This document shows positions 37,800 to 47,757 of a stretch of 57,069 bases of DNA, piece after piece. The DNA is from Nitrososphaeraceae archaeon (GTDB lineage: Archaea; Thermoproteota; Nitrososphaeria; Nitrososphaerales; Nitrososphaeraceae), in the NCBI GenBank assembly GCA_031316115.1, contig JALDRC010000013.1, positions 1 through 57,069 of the forward strand, read 5' to 3'. Below the pieces are notes generated by a model. The model ran no database searches, was not told the DNA's origin, and worked only from the letters and a program-made list of their open reading frames with translations. How positions within the stretch are numbered: the stretch's first letter is position 1; each line of letters opens with the position of its first letter. Position numbers and translations under genes: made by a program.

Positions 37800-39605
37800 T
37801 TATTTTCTTGGAAATGTTGTAATAAATTCAGTTTTACTTAGGAGATCCGCATCTCTGGACGGTTTTGGAAGATTTTTTTCATCTAATTCAAAACCATCTT
37901 TTTTAGCAGTAGTTATAATAATTTGATTTTTATTATATTCTTTTTTCGGAAACCAGGACAATAATTTTTCCTTTTCGTTCCACTCTATTTTATCACTAGT
38001 TGCCCATACAGAAAATCCAGATTTATAATGAATATGATCTGGAATGAATATTATCGTCGGTTCATCTACAACCTTTCCTTCTATGATGATCGCTGTATAT
38101 TTTGAAGTATTATCAAAATATAATAGAGATGGTTTGGCTGAGCTTAACATTGGATATGGTCTTGATATGACATCTAGATGACGGGGTGTTCTATTTGGAC
38201 CCAGAATGGAAAAGTTTTCAAGATTCCAGTTATCATTTTTATCTTTTGTGTTGTACAAATCATAATTCCAATATGTAGAGTTTAAGAGTACCGATTCTAG
38301 TTGCTCATAAGAGATATCAATATACTCTCTAACTCTTTCAGAGTCATGAGTTCCTCCAAACTCTGTTAAAAATGGTATAAGATCCCGATCATATGCAGCT
38401 TGTACTAACTGTTTAAATAAATTTGGCCACTCCTGTTTATAACTAGAAATGTTATCCGGTATTTTCAAGATGGCATGCATTATTGATCGTGTATCGTAAA
38501 AATGAAATGAAAATACTCCTCGATCAGTTATCTCTGAGGGAAGATTCTTAGGTAAATACGTAGTAATGTTTTTAGGAAGTTCCATTAAGCTTCGTTGTGT
38601 GATGTTTGTGTCCAATGGAGTTTTTATCAAAGACATATCTCCTATTTTTAAAAACCTCCTCAAGTCAAATTTTGAAAGTTTTTTTTCTATAGTATCAGGT
38701 TCATCTATAGCCTCAGAAGAAAATACATCCCAATCCACTCTTGGTTGTATAAACAGGAAAATCTTATCATCATATCTTCTGATTTCTTTATTTACATTAA
38801 AATAATATTCTTTAAGTAACTCAGACTCAAATTTTATTTTGTTTAATCCTACAGGATGTGGTTCGTTAAATGGGTCTACACCTATTATAGCAGAAAAACA
38901 TTTTTCATCCTCATTTTTCAAGGATTTAAAAAATTTAATAGTCTGACCTATTGTTTTTTCTAGATGTGTCCTAACCGGGTAATCCTTTAAACCTGCATTT
39001 TCGTTTGTAAGTTTGTTGTTATAAAATGATTGCAGGGTTTTTTTAACCAATTTGTTCAATTGATAATAAGTTTGCCATCTTCTATTGTCTCTTACCGGTA
39101 TCTCTGGTAGAGTTGTTTCTTTATCAATTGCTAATGCCCAGTCTGGAAAACCGTCACCTCCAAGAATTTCATGTGCTATATCCTGATGAAAATCAAGAAG
39201 TATCATTATTCCTCTCGAATAAAGTTCTTTGATGATCTCCTTAAGGAGGGATAAATATTCTATTCCTTGAGGCATAAGTTTATCAAGATCATTGTTAGGT
39301 TCAGGTTCTAATGCTTTCCATAAAACTAATAATCTAACTATATTAAATCCAGATTCTTTCAGCAAATCTAGTTGTGTGGAGCAAGATGCTATCTCTTTTT
39401 TCAATTCTGAAATAGAAATAGCTTTCTTATCTAATGGTGTTAAAGGAATATAGGGAGATAATTTACTTCTAGATCCAAAGTTGACACCTCTGAAAAGTAC
39501 ATATCTACCATCTTTAATTTGACTTTTATCCATATCGGAATTTTCAATAATAAACCAACTTCCTTTTTTTGCCAGATCACGTCCATTAAGATGAATAGAA
39601 CTCAT
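37800..39605 (-). CDS. GH5 glycoside hydrolase, endoglycoceramidase-like
   Basis: This is 601 residues from an ATG, no signal peptide. A TIM-barrel cellulase-type (GH5) domain is recognised by YVLFRGVNFGSRSKL, SGFNIVRLLVLWKALEPEPN, SRGIMILLDFHQDIAHEILG, the acid/base Glu in GVDPFNEPHPVG (about 241-252) and the nucleophile Glu in FLTEFGGTHDSE (about 412-423). The LLDFHQD and NEPHP patterns and the C-terminal beta domain (about 510-600) fit the endoglycoceramidase branch, which cuts glycans from glycolipids. The neighbouring patatin-like lipase hints at glycolipid handling, an inference from position only. Confidence 0.82.
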   Translation of the reverse strand: MSSIHLNGRDLAKKGSWFIIENSDMDKSQIKDGRYVLFRGVNFGSRSKLSPYIPLTPLDKKAISISELKKEIASCSTQLDLLKESGFNIVRLLVLWKALEPEPNNDLDKLMPQGIEYLSLLKEIIKELYSRGIMILLDFHQDIAHEILGGDGFPDWALAIDKETTLPEIPVRDNRRWQTYYQLNKLVKKTLQSFYNNKLTNENAGLKDYPVRTHLEKTIGQTIKFFKSLKNEDEKCFSAIIGVDPFNEPHPVGLNKIKFESELLKEYYFNVNKEIRRYDDKIFLFIQPRVDWDVFSSEAIDEPDTIEKKLSKFDLRRFLKIGDMSLIKTPLDTNITQRSLMELPKNITTYLPKNLPSEITDRGVFSFHFYDTRSIMHAILKIPDNISSYKQEWPNLFKQLVQAAYDRDLIPFLTEFGGTHDSERVREYIDISYEQLESVLLNSTYWNYDLYNTKDKNDNWNLENFSILGPNRTPRHLDVISRPYPMLSSAKPSLLYFDNTSKYTAIIIEGKVVDEPTIIFIPDHIHYKSGFSVWATSDKIEWNEKEKLLSWFPKKEYNKNQIIITTAKKDGFELDEKNLPKPSRDADLLSKTEFITTFPRK

Positions 39606-39749
39606 ATAACCATCAACCTGGGGACATTCATATAAACATTTTAGATCATACTGAATTCATATTAACAGATAAAAAATATTTTTTTATAAATCTCAGTTAC
39701 CGTGGTAACATTAGTAAAGGTAATTCTCTCTTTTTTAACTCTTAAAATT

Positions 39750-40307
39750 TTATTTTTTGAAAAGGCCCATTCGCTTGCCTTTTATTCCTCCTATTATGAG
39801 CTCTATTCCTTGAATTATAAGAGCAACTACTATGACTATAACTAGTATTGCAAATCCTATTTGTGGAACTGCCAGAACAATTATTCCTAATACTATTGAA
39901 ATTATACCAGTCATTAACTGAAATTTGAAAGTTTTATTTCTTTCTTCCTTTGATCGGCTTCTGATTATTCTAACTGCACCATTGATCAGAAGGGCTATAG
40001 CCACAATGAAAAGCATAAAGTTAACACTTTTATCAGGATTTGCTATAGTGAATATTCCAAAACCGAGAATAACAAGTCCTAGTGCGATACTGATAATACG
40101 GGATTTTTTAGATAAAGAGGGTGTAGCAAAACCTGTGATAATAGCTTCAATACCAACTATGGATAAGGTAACAGCAACAAGTACAATGGCCATAACAGGT
40201 CCTATTGCTGGTATTGCAACGGCCAGAATTGATAATATTATTGCTAAACTACCTATACCTATCTGACTTAACCTGACCCACATTGGCACTTCGATTTCTT
40301 GTGACAT
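39750..40307 (-). CDS. DUF308 (HdeD-like) membrane protein, paralogue
   Basis: This is 185 residues from an ATG. Six membrane helices in three pairs, matching the gene at 31646-32206 (IGIGSLAIILSILAVAIPAI, VALIIQGIELIIGGIKGKRM). The short cytoplasmic loop SRSKEERNKTFKF is basic. Role unknown; a membrane-stress function has been proposed for HdeD relatives. A gap with an IS6 relic follows upstream. Confidence 0.84.
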   Translation of the reverse strand: MSQEIEVPMWVRLSQIGIGSLAIILSILAVAIPAIGPVMAIVLVAVTLSIVGIEAIITGFATPSLSKKSRIISIALGLVILGFGIFTIANPDKSVNFMLFIVAIALLINGAVRIIRSRSKEERNKTFKFQLMTGIISIVLGIIVLAVPQIGFAILVIVIVVALIIQGIELIIGGIKGKRMGLFKK

Positions 40308-40524
40308 AAACGAATTTTCCTGTGTACTTTTTAGGAATTAGACTTATATATATTTCATGTTAGGATTATGTTATTCAAGTATTTTTTATTTCTTTTCTTT
40401 TTTCTTTCACATGATATTATTTGATTGAAATATTATCGAAAAGTAAATATGAATAATGGCTTAAATTAAGCCCATATTTTTATCGAAATTAGTAAATATG
40501 AATATTCCAAGCATTAGACTGGCT

Positions 40525-41250
40525 TACTGGAAGAACTAACGTAACAATAGATCTCTATCTGTGAATATTATATTCTATAAAGATATGTTGTTTAAATTTG
40601 TCAGAGATAGAACATCTAATATTGTTATAATGTATTCACTGTACTTAGATTTGGTTTGACTTTAAGATACTTCCAAGGCACTAGAATTGTACAAGCATCA
40701 AAGAAGAATCTTTTTTGCGGTTTAGAAGTTGATTCAAATGTTTGGATCCTTACAATTTGATAACAAGAATAGAAGAGTTTTTGCATTCATAACAGATGGA
40801 ACTATAATTCAGATCGGTAACTAACATTCAGGTTATGGATATGTCTTGAACCTGTTTACAGAACCATACTTGGTACCTACATTTCGTAATTTAGAACCCT
40901 TTTCGTAGCAGAAAATTTAATCAAAACTCTTGTATCAAAGTATGGGGGAAATATCGTGCAAAAATATTGGTTTTAGGTTGGATCCACTAACACATAATTC
41001 ACTGCACATAATCCAAAGACTACATATTATTTTGGCTAAACCTGATTGAAAGAATATGCAGTATTTCAAAGATAGAACAGAATGTTTTGATGATTACTAT
41101 CCTTGTATCAAAATGGGTGATAACAATTGTGATCTATCATATGAAAACAATTGGATTAAACTATTCATTTATCTATAAATTACAAGAATTAGAAACACAA
41201 TTCCATTCAGAATTGGAGGCGAATTAGTCGTCAGTTAAAAGAACAGGTTT
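40525..41250 (+). mobile_element. Decayed IS6-like element, copy A
   Basis: Plus-strand fragments match the IS6-like transposase of the intact copy at 48559-49279: NRRVFAFITDGTIIQIGN, then NMQYFKDRTECFDDYYPC, and KLFIYL with IRNTIPFRIGGEL near the end. Several shifts and stops make it dead. The ends are too worn to fix exactly; limits are approximate. The remaining parts of the gap 40308-41473 show nothing. Confidence 0.65.
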
Positions 41251-41473
41251 ACTTCTATAATATTAATACTATTTTAATTGTTTTTTCTTAAAATAATATT
41301 ATAGCAATATTAGGTTATCTTATAATTAAAATATACATATTATAATAATCCACATATACCCAATTCAATTACCATTAACAGATAATCAAATCAACTACTC
41401 ATTTTTTTCTGTGTAATAGATATAAAAAAATATTTAAAGTAAATATAGATGTAATCCACTAGATGGATAAGAA

Positions 41474-41842
41474 TTGGCTGTAGAAACAATGCAGAGTTCA
41501 TTCCCTACATTTGAAGGTGCTGTAAACCTAATAATAGACTTCACTCTAGTTGTAATAGATTTCGTAGCTGTAATTATAATAGGAGTCGCGATTTTTTTAA
41601 CCCTAATTTATTTTCTAAAGCACTTTAAAAAAATATTAGATTCAAACGCTCCTGAAACTAAAACTATAAGGATAAGATTGGGAAAGATGTTGTTAATAGG
41701 ACTTGATGTTCTAATAGCTGCAGATGTCTTGAAAACCATTGTACATCATGGCCTACTTGATTTACTTGTACTGGCGGTAATAGTAGGTATACGAATTGCT
41801 ATAACTTGGATTTTGTCAAAGGAAACAGGTTCAGAGTTTTAG
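41474..41842 (+). CDS. DUF1622 family membrane protein
   Basis: This is 122 residues from a TTG. Three membrane helices: LIIDFTLVVIDFVAVIIIGV, GKMLLIGLDVLIAADVLKTI and LLDLLVLAVIVGIRIAITWI. The central LEFLIAADILKT-like segment (here LDVLIAADVLKTIVHH) is the signature of DUF1622. These are small integral membrane proteins of unknown role, widespread in bacteria and archaea. It stands alone between IS relics. Confidence 0.82.
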   Translation: MAVETMQSSFPTFEGAVNLIIDFTLVVIDFVAVIIIGVAIFLTLIYFLKHFKKILDSNAPETKTIRIRLGKMLLIGLDVLIAADVLKTIVHHGLLDLLVLAVIVGIRIAITWILSKETGSEF

Positions 41843-41941
41843 CAAAAATTCAATTTTTATCGTTAAAGGTTTTTCAAAATCAGAATTTTAACTAAATTCT
41901 TTTCCTAATTTTTTTATAATGTACACTGAAAGATCAAAGAG

Positions 41942-42019
41942 GTGGAAATATTACCAAAATGGAGTGTTGAGATGGTTTTCGCAGTAGTATTGTTATTTTT
42001 TTTAATAATTGCTTCTTAA
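41942..42019 (+). CDS. Possible 25-residue single-TM peptide
   Basis: A GTG frame preceded by AAAGAGGTG reads MEILPKWSVEMVFAVVLLFF then LIIAS: a short polar start and one membrane helix. It could be a real micropeptide, but the frame is very short. The gap on to 42377 shows nothing else. Confidence 0.22.
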   Translation: MEILPKWSVEMVFAVVLLFFLIIAS

Positions 42020-42377
42020 TAGACATCTTTATCAATTTACATTTCATAAACAATATTAATTAAACATTGATCTTATTGATTTCTGATCCTAAAGAACAAC
42101 GATATATTAAAGAGTGTCTTTGCAAAATATATTCGAGTCGAGTATAATAAATTAAATATCTAAAGAAGTATAGAAATAACCCATTTGAGATATTGTGTGT
42201 TGTATTAAATATTAACAGAAAATTGTTTTAACTTAAAATCTTAGATGAACGAGGAAGAAAATATAACTATAAAAAAATTCTTTTTTCTTATTTTAAATAG
42301 TTACACTTTTAATATTTTATTTTTTGGTTACATATAAAAAGAAAAATGAATATTGATTTCATCATCTTCTAATGTGA

Positions 42378-42806
42378 TCAGTATTTGTGATATTTCTTAT
42401 TGTATTTGTAGTGTTTATCATCTTTGTAATATTTGTGGTCTTTGTAGTGTTTATCATCATGTTTGTCATAACATTTGTACTTATGGTGTTTATCTTTATG
42501 CTTATGATGTTTGTCCTTATACTTGTAATAATGTTTGTCATAACATTTGTACTTATGGTGTTTATCTTTATGCTTGTCATGTTTGTACTTATGGTGTTTA
42601 TCTTTATGCTTGTCATGTTTGTACTTGTAATGTTTATCTTTGTGTTTTTTATCGTATTGTATTTTCACATTTTCCTTTTTTAGAAATTTTGAATCTGACT
42701 CTGCATATATTTTAGAAACCACAGGTGCAGTTATCATGCCGCCTATCAAAAAAGTCGCTGAGAATATGACCAACAAGTAAAAACTCGTATTCTTATTTTG
42801 AAACAT
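42378..42806 (-). CDS. Secreted His/Lys/Tyr-rich repeat protein
   Basis: This is 142 residues from an ATG. A signal peptide (about 8-36, LLVIFSATFLIGGMITAPVV) is followed by a mature part of almost only His, Lys, Asp and Tyr in 6-9 residue repeats (KHDKHKDKHHKYK, DKHHKYKCYDKH), with two Cys. Such His-rich segments can bind metals (Cu, Ni, Zn). The strong positive charge also suits binding to acidic surface polymers. Copper is central to ammonia oxidisers, but a copper role is only an idea here. Confidence 0.68.
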   Translation of the reverse strand: MFQNKNTSFYLLVIFSATFLIGGMITAPVVSKIYAESDSKFLKKENVKIQYDKKHKDKHYKYKHDKHKDKHHKYKHDKHKDKHHKYKCYDKHYYKYKDKHHKHKDKHHKYKCYDKHDDKHYKDHKYYKDDKHYKYNKKYHKY

Positions 42807-42954
42807 CTTTACTTAATTACTTACTTGTCATTTCTTTCTAAAAGACTTTCTAATTCTTATTTCTATAACATAATAATGTAATAAAAATCAAAAAATTTTT
42901 CGATTTTATTTATATTCAATAAAAAATATATTATTTAAAGAATAAAGAGATTTT

Positions 42955-43040
42955 GTATTACAGGCACACAATACAGAAATAGACTGAAATGATCTAGCGA
43001 ATATCTGATATTGTTTGGGGTCTAGTAAATTATAGTAATT
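42955..43040 (+). mobile_element. Relic of an IS5-like transposase 3' end
   Basis: The DNA at 42963-43035 matches the end of the transposase gene at 30415-31326: ATACAGAAATAGACTGAAAT against ATACAGGAACAGACTAGAGA, then GAATATCTGATATTGTTT in common, then TAAATTATAG against TTAATTATAG. Only about 75 bases remain. The nucleotidyltransferase gene on the other strand ends inside this relic. Confidence 0.6.
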
Positions 43041-43812
43041 TCATTTGAAGCATGATTTTTTCGATTATCCTATTGTTTCTTTCTGCATAAACAGGGGATT
43101 GTATATCTATCCAATTCTGATCTTTATTGAGCATATAAGAAAACAATTTACCATCAGATTTTGGAATAGAAGTCAAAATATCATGGGATAAATCAAATTT
43201 TTCTTTCTTAACTACTTTCTTCTGATTTAGATACTTAAAGATCTGTGATGTAAATAAATAAATTCCCAATCCTTCTGGTAAATCGAGGCGAATAGTTGGT
43301 TTTTCAATAAATTCCTTAATCTCATTCCCATTCTCTTCATCAATTGTCAATCTCCCAGTTTCTTCATATCTATATTTTCTGGACACAACTATTCCAACTA
43401 AAGGTGAAGTTTTTTTTATTGAATTTCTTAATATGTTATAGTATTTGACCATATCTTCTATGTTTAATGCACATAGATTATCTGAAAACCAGACTAGGAA
43501 ATATTCATCCTTGTTAATTATTTGTTGAGTTTTTAGAAGAGCCCCTCCAGTTCCATTTTTTTTGTCTTCGATGAAAGTAATTTCTTTATTATATATATTT
43601 TGTTTCCCTTCAAAATAATTAATAATCTGTTTTCCCCATAAATCAAATTCGCATACAATCACGATTTTGGTAATCAATGAGGATCGAGCAAGATATCTCA
43701 CAATATGATCTATAATTGGTCTTCCTTTGACAGGTATCAATGATTTCGGTATATAATCACTAAAAGGTTTTGCTCGTTGCCCTTTGCCCCCAGCCAACAA
43801 AACTGCTTTCAC
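43030..43812 (-). CDS. Sugar-phosphate nucleotidyltransferase (NTP_transferase family)
   Basis: This is 260 residues from a GTG. MKAVLLAGGKGQRAKPFSDY followed by IPKSLIPVKGRPIIDHIVRY is the nucleotide-binding signature of glucose-1-phosphate thymidylyl/uridylyl transferases, with the catalytic-loop Lys in PKSL. NGTGGALLKTQQII and EYFLVWFSDNLCALNI (metal-binding Asp) follow, then IKEFIEKPTI and the final DQNWIDIQSPVYAERN. It activates a sugar for surface glycan synthesis. The last few codons and the stop lie in an IS5 relic, so the C-terminus may be slightly altered. Orphan location; no other glycan genes nearby. Confidence 0.85.
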   Translation of the reverse strand: MKAVLLAGGKGQRAKPFSDYIPKSLIPVKGRPIIDHIVRYLARSSLITKIVIVCEFDLWGKQIINYFEGKQNIYNKEITFIEDKKNGTGGALLKTQQIINKDEYFLVWFSDNLCALNIEDMVKYYNILRNSIKKTSPLVGIVVSRKYRYEETGRLTIDEENGNEIKEFIEKPTIRLDLPEGLGIYLFTSQIFKYLNQKKVVKKEKFDLSHDILTSIPKSDGKLFSYMLNKDQNWIDIQSPVYAERNNRIIEKIMLQMKLL

Positions 43813-44055
43813 AATTTATCGGTATTATTTTAAAATATGATAGTTTATCAACTTTTTCATATTCTTCTTAAATGGTATAAAGTCAGATAAAATTGTATTT
43901 AAATCATATGATCTTTAGAATGATAAAAAAATAGATAATCAGATGGGAAACAGGAAAAGAAAAAGCTCGGTTTTAGCTTATTGCGCAAAAGATCTATTAT
44001 TAATAAAATTTTTTTGTGTAAAACTTCATAATGTCCTGTATATTTTATACTTATA

Positions 44056-45753
44056 TTGGCTGGATCAAATATTTCACTGATACAGATCATTTCAACTCTT
44101 ATTGGAAGTACACTCACTTTATTTCTACTAAACAATCTTGCTTCTGAAATAAATCAACCTCAAATTAATTTGAATGTTATAACTGATGACATTGATCCAG
44201 CTTTGAATAACAACTTTACTAATGATAATAATGACAATAATAAAAATTCGATAACTTCTACAAAATTCGAAACTTTTGTTAAAAATAATGGAGAATCTGC
44301 TGCTACTAATCTTTTGCTTAGTTTGTTATATCCTAATGGTAATATAACTGATTTCGGTATTAGCTTTCAGAGTGAAAATATTAACATAACTAAAAAAACA
44401 GATAGATTATTGGTAGCAGAATTAAAAAGATTATCTACTGACTCATCTGTTGCTATAACAACTATAGTAGAATGTAATGCTAATACTAGCAGTAGTAGTA
44501 TTAACGGCCACATATATTCAGATAATCAAAATCTAATTAGTTCTACTTGTTTTCAACCTACTCATTATATTGCCACTGTTTCATACGATCAGGGTAGTAC
44601 ATTTCTCTCAAATATTGATTCTTCTATTCTTTATACGTATGGATTTGATATTGCTCATTATAAGCATCATATTTGGATTTTTGCAATAACTGTGGCTGTA
44701 ATTTCTTTCATGATTGCATTATTATATAAGCGATTAAACAACTTTAGGAAAAGATTAAGCAAACCTAAATTTGTATTTGATATTGTTAAAGAAATTATTA
44801 CTGTAAAAGAAACGCTAGAATCAGATAATTTTTCAAAGCGTATCTTTCCAATAGAAAAATGGTATTCTAAAGATCTATACGAAAAAAGAAAGATATTTGA
44901 TGATTATGAGGACTATTATTATATTGAAGATTTTTATTCAAAGTTAAAGAATAGAGATGATATAGTATCAAATAGAATATCTGCGTCTTCTCACTCCTCT
45001 TCCTCTTCTTCTGAAAAAGAAGAAATAACAAAAAAACCTGCAGATAAAATCAACAATAAAGAGAATTCTAATAAAACTCTTGATATGAATAATAATAATG
45101 ATAACAACGATAACTACAATGATAATGGAAATAAAAACGATAAATTAAACAATAATAATCAACTTTATATTAAAAGACTCAATGATCAGTGTCTTTTTTT
45201 AGCTAATAATGCAATTAAAAATATAAGTTGGTCACACTACCAGGATATTGGAGACAGGATTTACTATCTCCCATTAATCATTTCAATTACTATCATCAGT
45301 GGTCTAGTGATATCCTATACTTTTGAATATTATAGGCTTTTATTCTTTCAATTTTTTAATTTAGAATCTGTAAACTTTCAAACTATTATAGACTATATAT
45401 TGATAACAATTCTTCGATCAATCGTTTTTTTTCTTCTAGCAAAAGAAATAATAAATTTTAAAACACTATTTGCTTATGAAATAGGGGTAAAAAATAATAT
45501 TTTATCATTTTTTGTATTTGATAGAAGAGCACAATTAAAATTATTTTTATTATCTTTTATTATAGCAGGAATTCCATCTTTTTTGCTCTTTTTATTATAT
45601 GACATTAATGAAATCCAATACCTCCCGTTTGATTTTTCTAAAGAATATACAATGCGTATGACGGTTTCTCTAGTTGATACATTAAGATTGGCGATATTGG
45701 CTTTAATCATACCTAAATTTATAGTTAGAGACAAAGTAAAACTAACAAAATAA
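44056..45753 (+). CDS. Large membrane protein of unknown function
   Basis: This is 565 residues from a TTG. An N-terminal membrane helix (IISTLIGSTLTLFLLNNLA) is followed by a beta-rich extracellular domain (about 40-205), a second helix (HIWIFAITVAVISFMIALLY) and a cytoplasmic segment with basic and aromatic residues and a long Ser/Asn/Asp linker (about 310-370). Four C-terminal helices follow (YLPLIISITIISGLVISYTF, TIIDYILITILRSIVFFLLA, LKLFLLSFIIAGIPSFLLFL, RLAILALIIPKFIV). The split into an outside sensor-like domain and a membrane bundle suggests signalling or transport. I recognise no family. Confidence 0.68.
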   Translation: MAGSNISLIQIISTLIGSTLTLFLLNNLASEINQPQINLNVITDDIDPALNNNFTNDNNDNNKNSITSTKFETFVKNNGESAATNLLLSLLYPNGNITDFGISFQSENINITKKTDRLLVAELKRLSTDSSVAITTIVECNANTSSSSINGHIYSDNQNLISSTCFQPTHYIATVSYDQGSTFLSNIDSSILYTYGFDIAHYKHHIWIFAITVAVISFMIALLYKRLNNFRKRLSKPKFVFDIVKEIITVKETLESDNFSKRIFPIEKWYSKDLYEKRKIFDDYEDYYYIEDFYSKLKNRDDIVSNRISASSHSSSSSSEKEEITKKPADKINNKENSNKTLDMNNNNDNNDNYNDNGNKNDKLNNNNQLYIKRLNDQCLFLANNAIKNISWSHYQDIGDRIYYLPLIISITIISGLVISYTFEYYRLLFFQFFNLESVNFQTIIDYILITILRSIVFFLLAKEIINFKTLFAYEIGVKNNILSFFVFDRRAQLKLFLLSFIIAGIPSFLLFLLYDINEIQYLPFDFSKEYTMRMTVSLVDTLRLAILALIIPKFIVRDKVKLTK

Positions 45754-45791
45754 TAATGTTTTAAAAATAATTCATGAATCTATAAGATTTA

Positions 45792-46508
45792 AGCTATGTT
45801 AACTTGCAGAAACAGCTATAGCTGAGAACATTCTATTTATAATATGAATCAAATCAAATTTGAAAGAAATATAACATATAACTATATTGCAATGTATTCT
45901 CTTTATCTGTACTTCCTTGGTTTGAGTTTACGTAATACATCTAAAGCATTAGTAATATTTAGAGATGAAAAGCGAAGTCATGTTTCTGTTTGGAATTGGA
46001 TACAAAGATTTGGTTCTTGTCGGATCCACAAAAGAAAAAGAATAACTGCTTTTATTATAGATGAAACAATTATTCAGATAGGACAGAAACATTTCTGGTT
46101 ATAGGTTTGTATTGAACCTGTTTACAGTTCTGTGCTTTGAATCGATCTCTGTGAAGATAGAAACATGCTTGTAGCTGAAAAATTCATCAGTTCTCTTGTA
46201 TCAAAATATGGGAAACATACCATCTATACAGATGGCGGTACCTGGTATGATCAAGCATGCAACACAATAGGATTAAAACACTATTTGCATTCTTCAATAG
46301 AGAAAAGTTTGATGGAAAGAGTAAACCAGTACCTGAAAGATCGTACAGAAAGTTTTGATGATTACTATCCATGTAGACAACAGGAATGTAATCTATTTTA
46401 AGTACATAACTGGATACAATTCTTTATTTCTATGTACAGCCATACTATAGCAAATAATAATCATTTTGAGTTAGAAAAGGAGGTGAGTATTATCTTAAAT
46501 TAGAGCCA
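45792..46508 (+). mobile_element. Decayed IS6-like element, copy B
   Basis: Two frames (45844-46104 and 46165-46401) make one transposase broken by stops: MNQIKFERN, LYFLGLSLRNTSKALVIFRD, AFIIDETIIQIGQKHFWL, stop, VCIEPVYSSVL, stop, KFISSLVSKYGKHTIYTDGG, YLKDRTESFDDYYPC. All three catalytic residues can be seen (Asp in FIIDE, Asp in YTDGG, Glu in MERVNQ). Both ends match the intact copy weakly (GCTATGTTAACTT against GCTGTTAAGTTAA). Not active. Confidence 0.7.
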
Positions 46509-46578
46509 GTAAAACTAACGAAATTAAGACTATTTGGAGTTGAGAAAAGGATTGAAGATTCTCTTTATAGATTACATA

Positions 46579-47286
46579 TTATGTAACTAATGGATCAATT
46601 CTTATAGTTATTGTTGCTGGATCTGAATCTAATGTACCATCATTGACCTTAAAGGTGAAACTATCAGTATCAGGTCCTACAATATTTGTATTTGGAGTGT
46701 AGGTTACAACTCCTGCCTCTCTATTTATCTCACTTAATTGACCTTTGGAAGGTTGATTAACAATCTCAAGTCGTAATATATCATCAGGATTATTATCTGT
46801 GGCAGTTAATTGGATAACCACTGATTTTCCCTGTACAACAGTAGCATTACCATCATGAGCTACTGGTGGACTATATCTTGGTTCAGTACCTACTAGGATA
46901 ATATGACCTGTGGGATATAGATGACCATATTTTAGATAATTTGTAAAAATGTATGATTCAGGATGGTATATTGCTATTTCATTTTGTGGGATGTCAAAAT
47001 TAGCAACAGAACCCGTAAACCTAGATTGATCCTTGTTACCATATTTAACATATTCAGATATGGAATTTGAAAACTTGTTTATTAAATCATTAGATATATC
47101 ACTGTGTGCTAAGTTCGACTGTAGATTAAAATTAATTCGATAATCAAGATATTGATATTCACCATATGATCGGGATCCCGATGCTTTTAACAAATTAATA
47201 TCGTTTAATAATATATATAATATGAACATATTAGCACATAAAATCAGGAACAGAAAAATTATGTTATTTTTTTCGAATTTTCTCAT
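46579..47286 (-). CDS. Secreted or anchored protein with a cadherin-like (Big_9) domain
   Basis: This is 235 residues from an ATG. An N-terminal membrane segment (IIFLFLILCANMFILYILLN) is followed by a linker region of about 110 residues. The C-terminal domain starts PPVAHDGNATVVQGKSVVIQ and continues LTATDNNPDDILRLEIVNQP, VVTYTPNTNIVGPDTDSFTF, KVNDGTLDSDPATITIRI. This is the cadherin-like Ig fold found in tandem in many adhesins (SFTFKVNDGxxxSxPATVTI). Only one copy is present. It probably binds calcium or a surface partner. Confidence 0.8.
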   Translation of the reverse strand: MRKFEKNNIIFLFLILCANMFILYILLNDINLLKASGSRSYGEYQYLDYRINFNLQSNLAHSDISNDLINKFSNSISEYVKYGNKDQSRFTGSVANFDIPQNEIAIYHPESYIFTNYLKYGHLYPTGHIILVGTEPRYSPPVAHDGNATVVQGKSVVIQLTATDNNPDDILRLEIVNQPSKGQLSEINREAGVVTYTPNTNIVGPDTDSFTFKVNDGTLDSDPATITIRIDPLVT

Positions 47287-47757
47287 TTGTTTTTTTCATA
47301 ATGTATACACATCTAATAAACATTGTTAATAGTAATTTTGAATTCTTACAATCAAATCATTTGGTCGTAGTGACTTAACAACCTTATTACTCAATCTAAT
47401 CATTTTGTTTTGACCTATTCTGAAGTTTATTTTTCATCCGTGCTGATTGGCAATTCCTAGTAAAAATACATAAGGTTTGATATACCTATGTTATGTAGTG
47501 TATTCAACTTTAGCTAATTATGAAATGTAAATGAATGACTGTACTTTAAATAAATTAAATTAATTAATATAGGATGCTTGAATCATCATTTTTTAGTAAA
47601 TTCAATTTGTTGACAAGATATTTGATTTAGTTTAATAGTTCAAAGTATTAAAGATTCTGTATGTTATTTATTTTCAAAAAACTAATTTGTATTTTGTCCT
47701 ATCCATCATTTTATTTTCCACTGGCTTAATATATTAGATATCCAAACAAATAATATT
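47287..47757. other. Intergenic between divergent genes
   Basis: AT-rich, with no coding frame of note. It should contain the promoters of the cadherin-like gene (minus) and of the CBS gene (plus). Confidence 0.5.

Noticed and set aside
42353-42715. Plus-strand frames opposite the His/Lys-rich gene
   Set aside because: Shadow frames of a low-complexity gene; the minus strand has the signal peptide.
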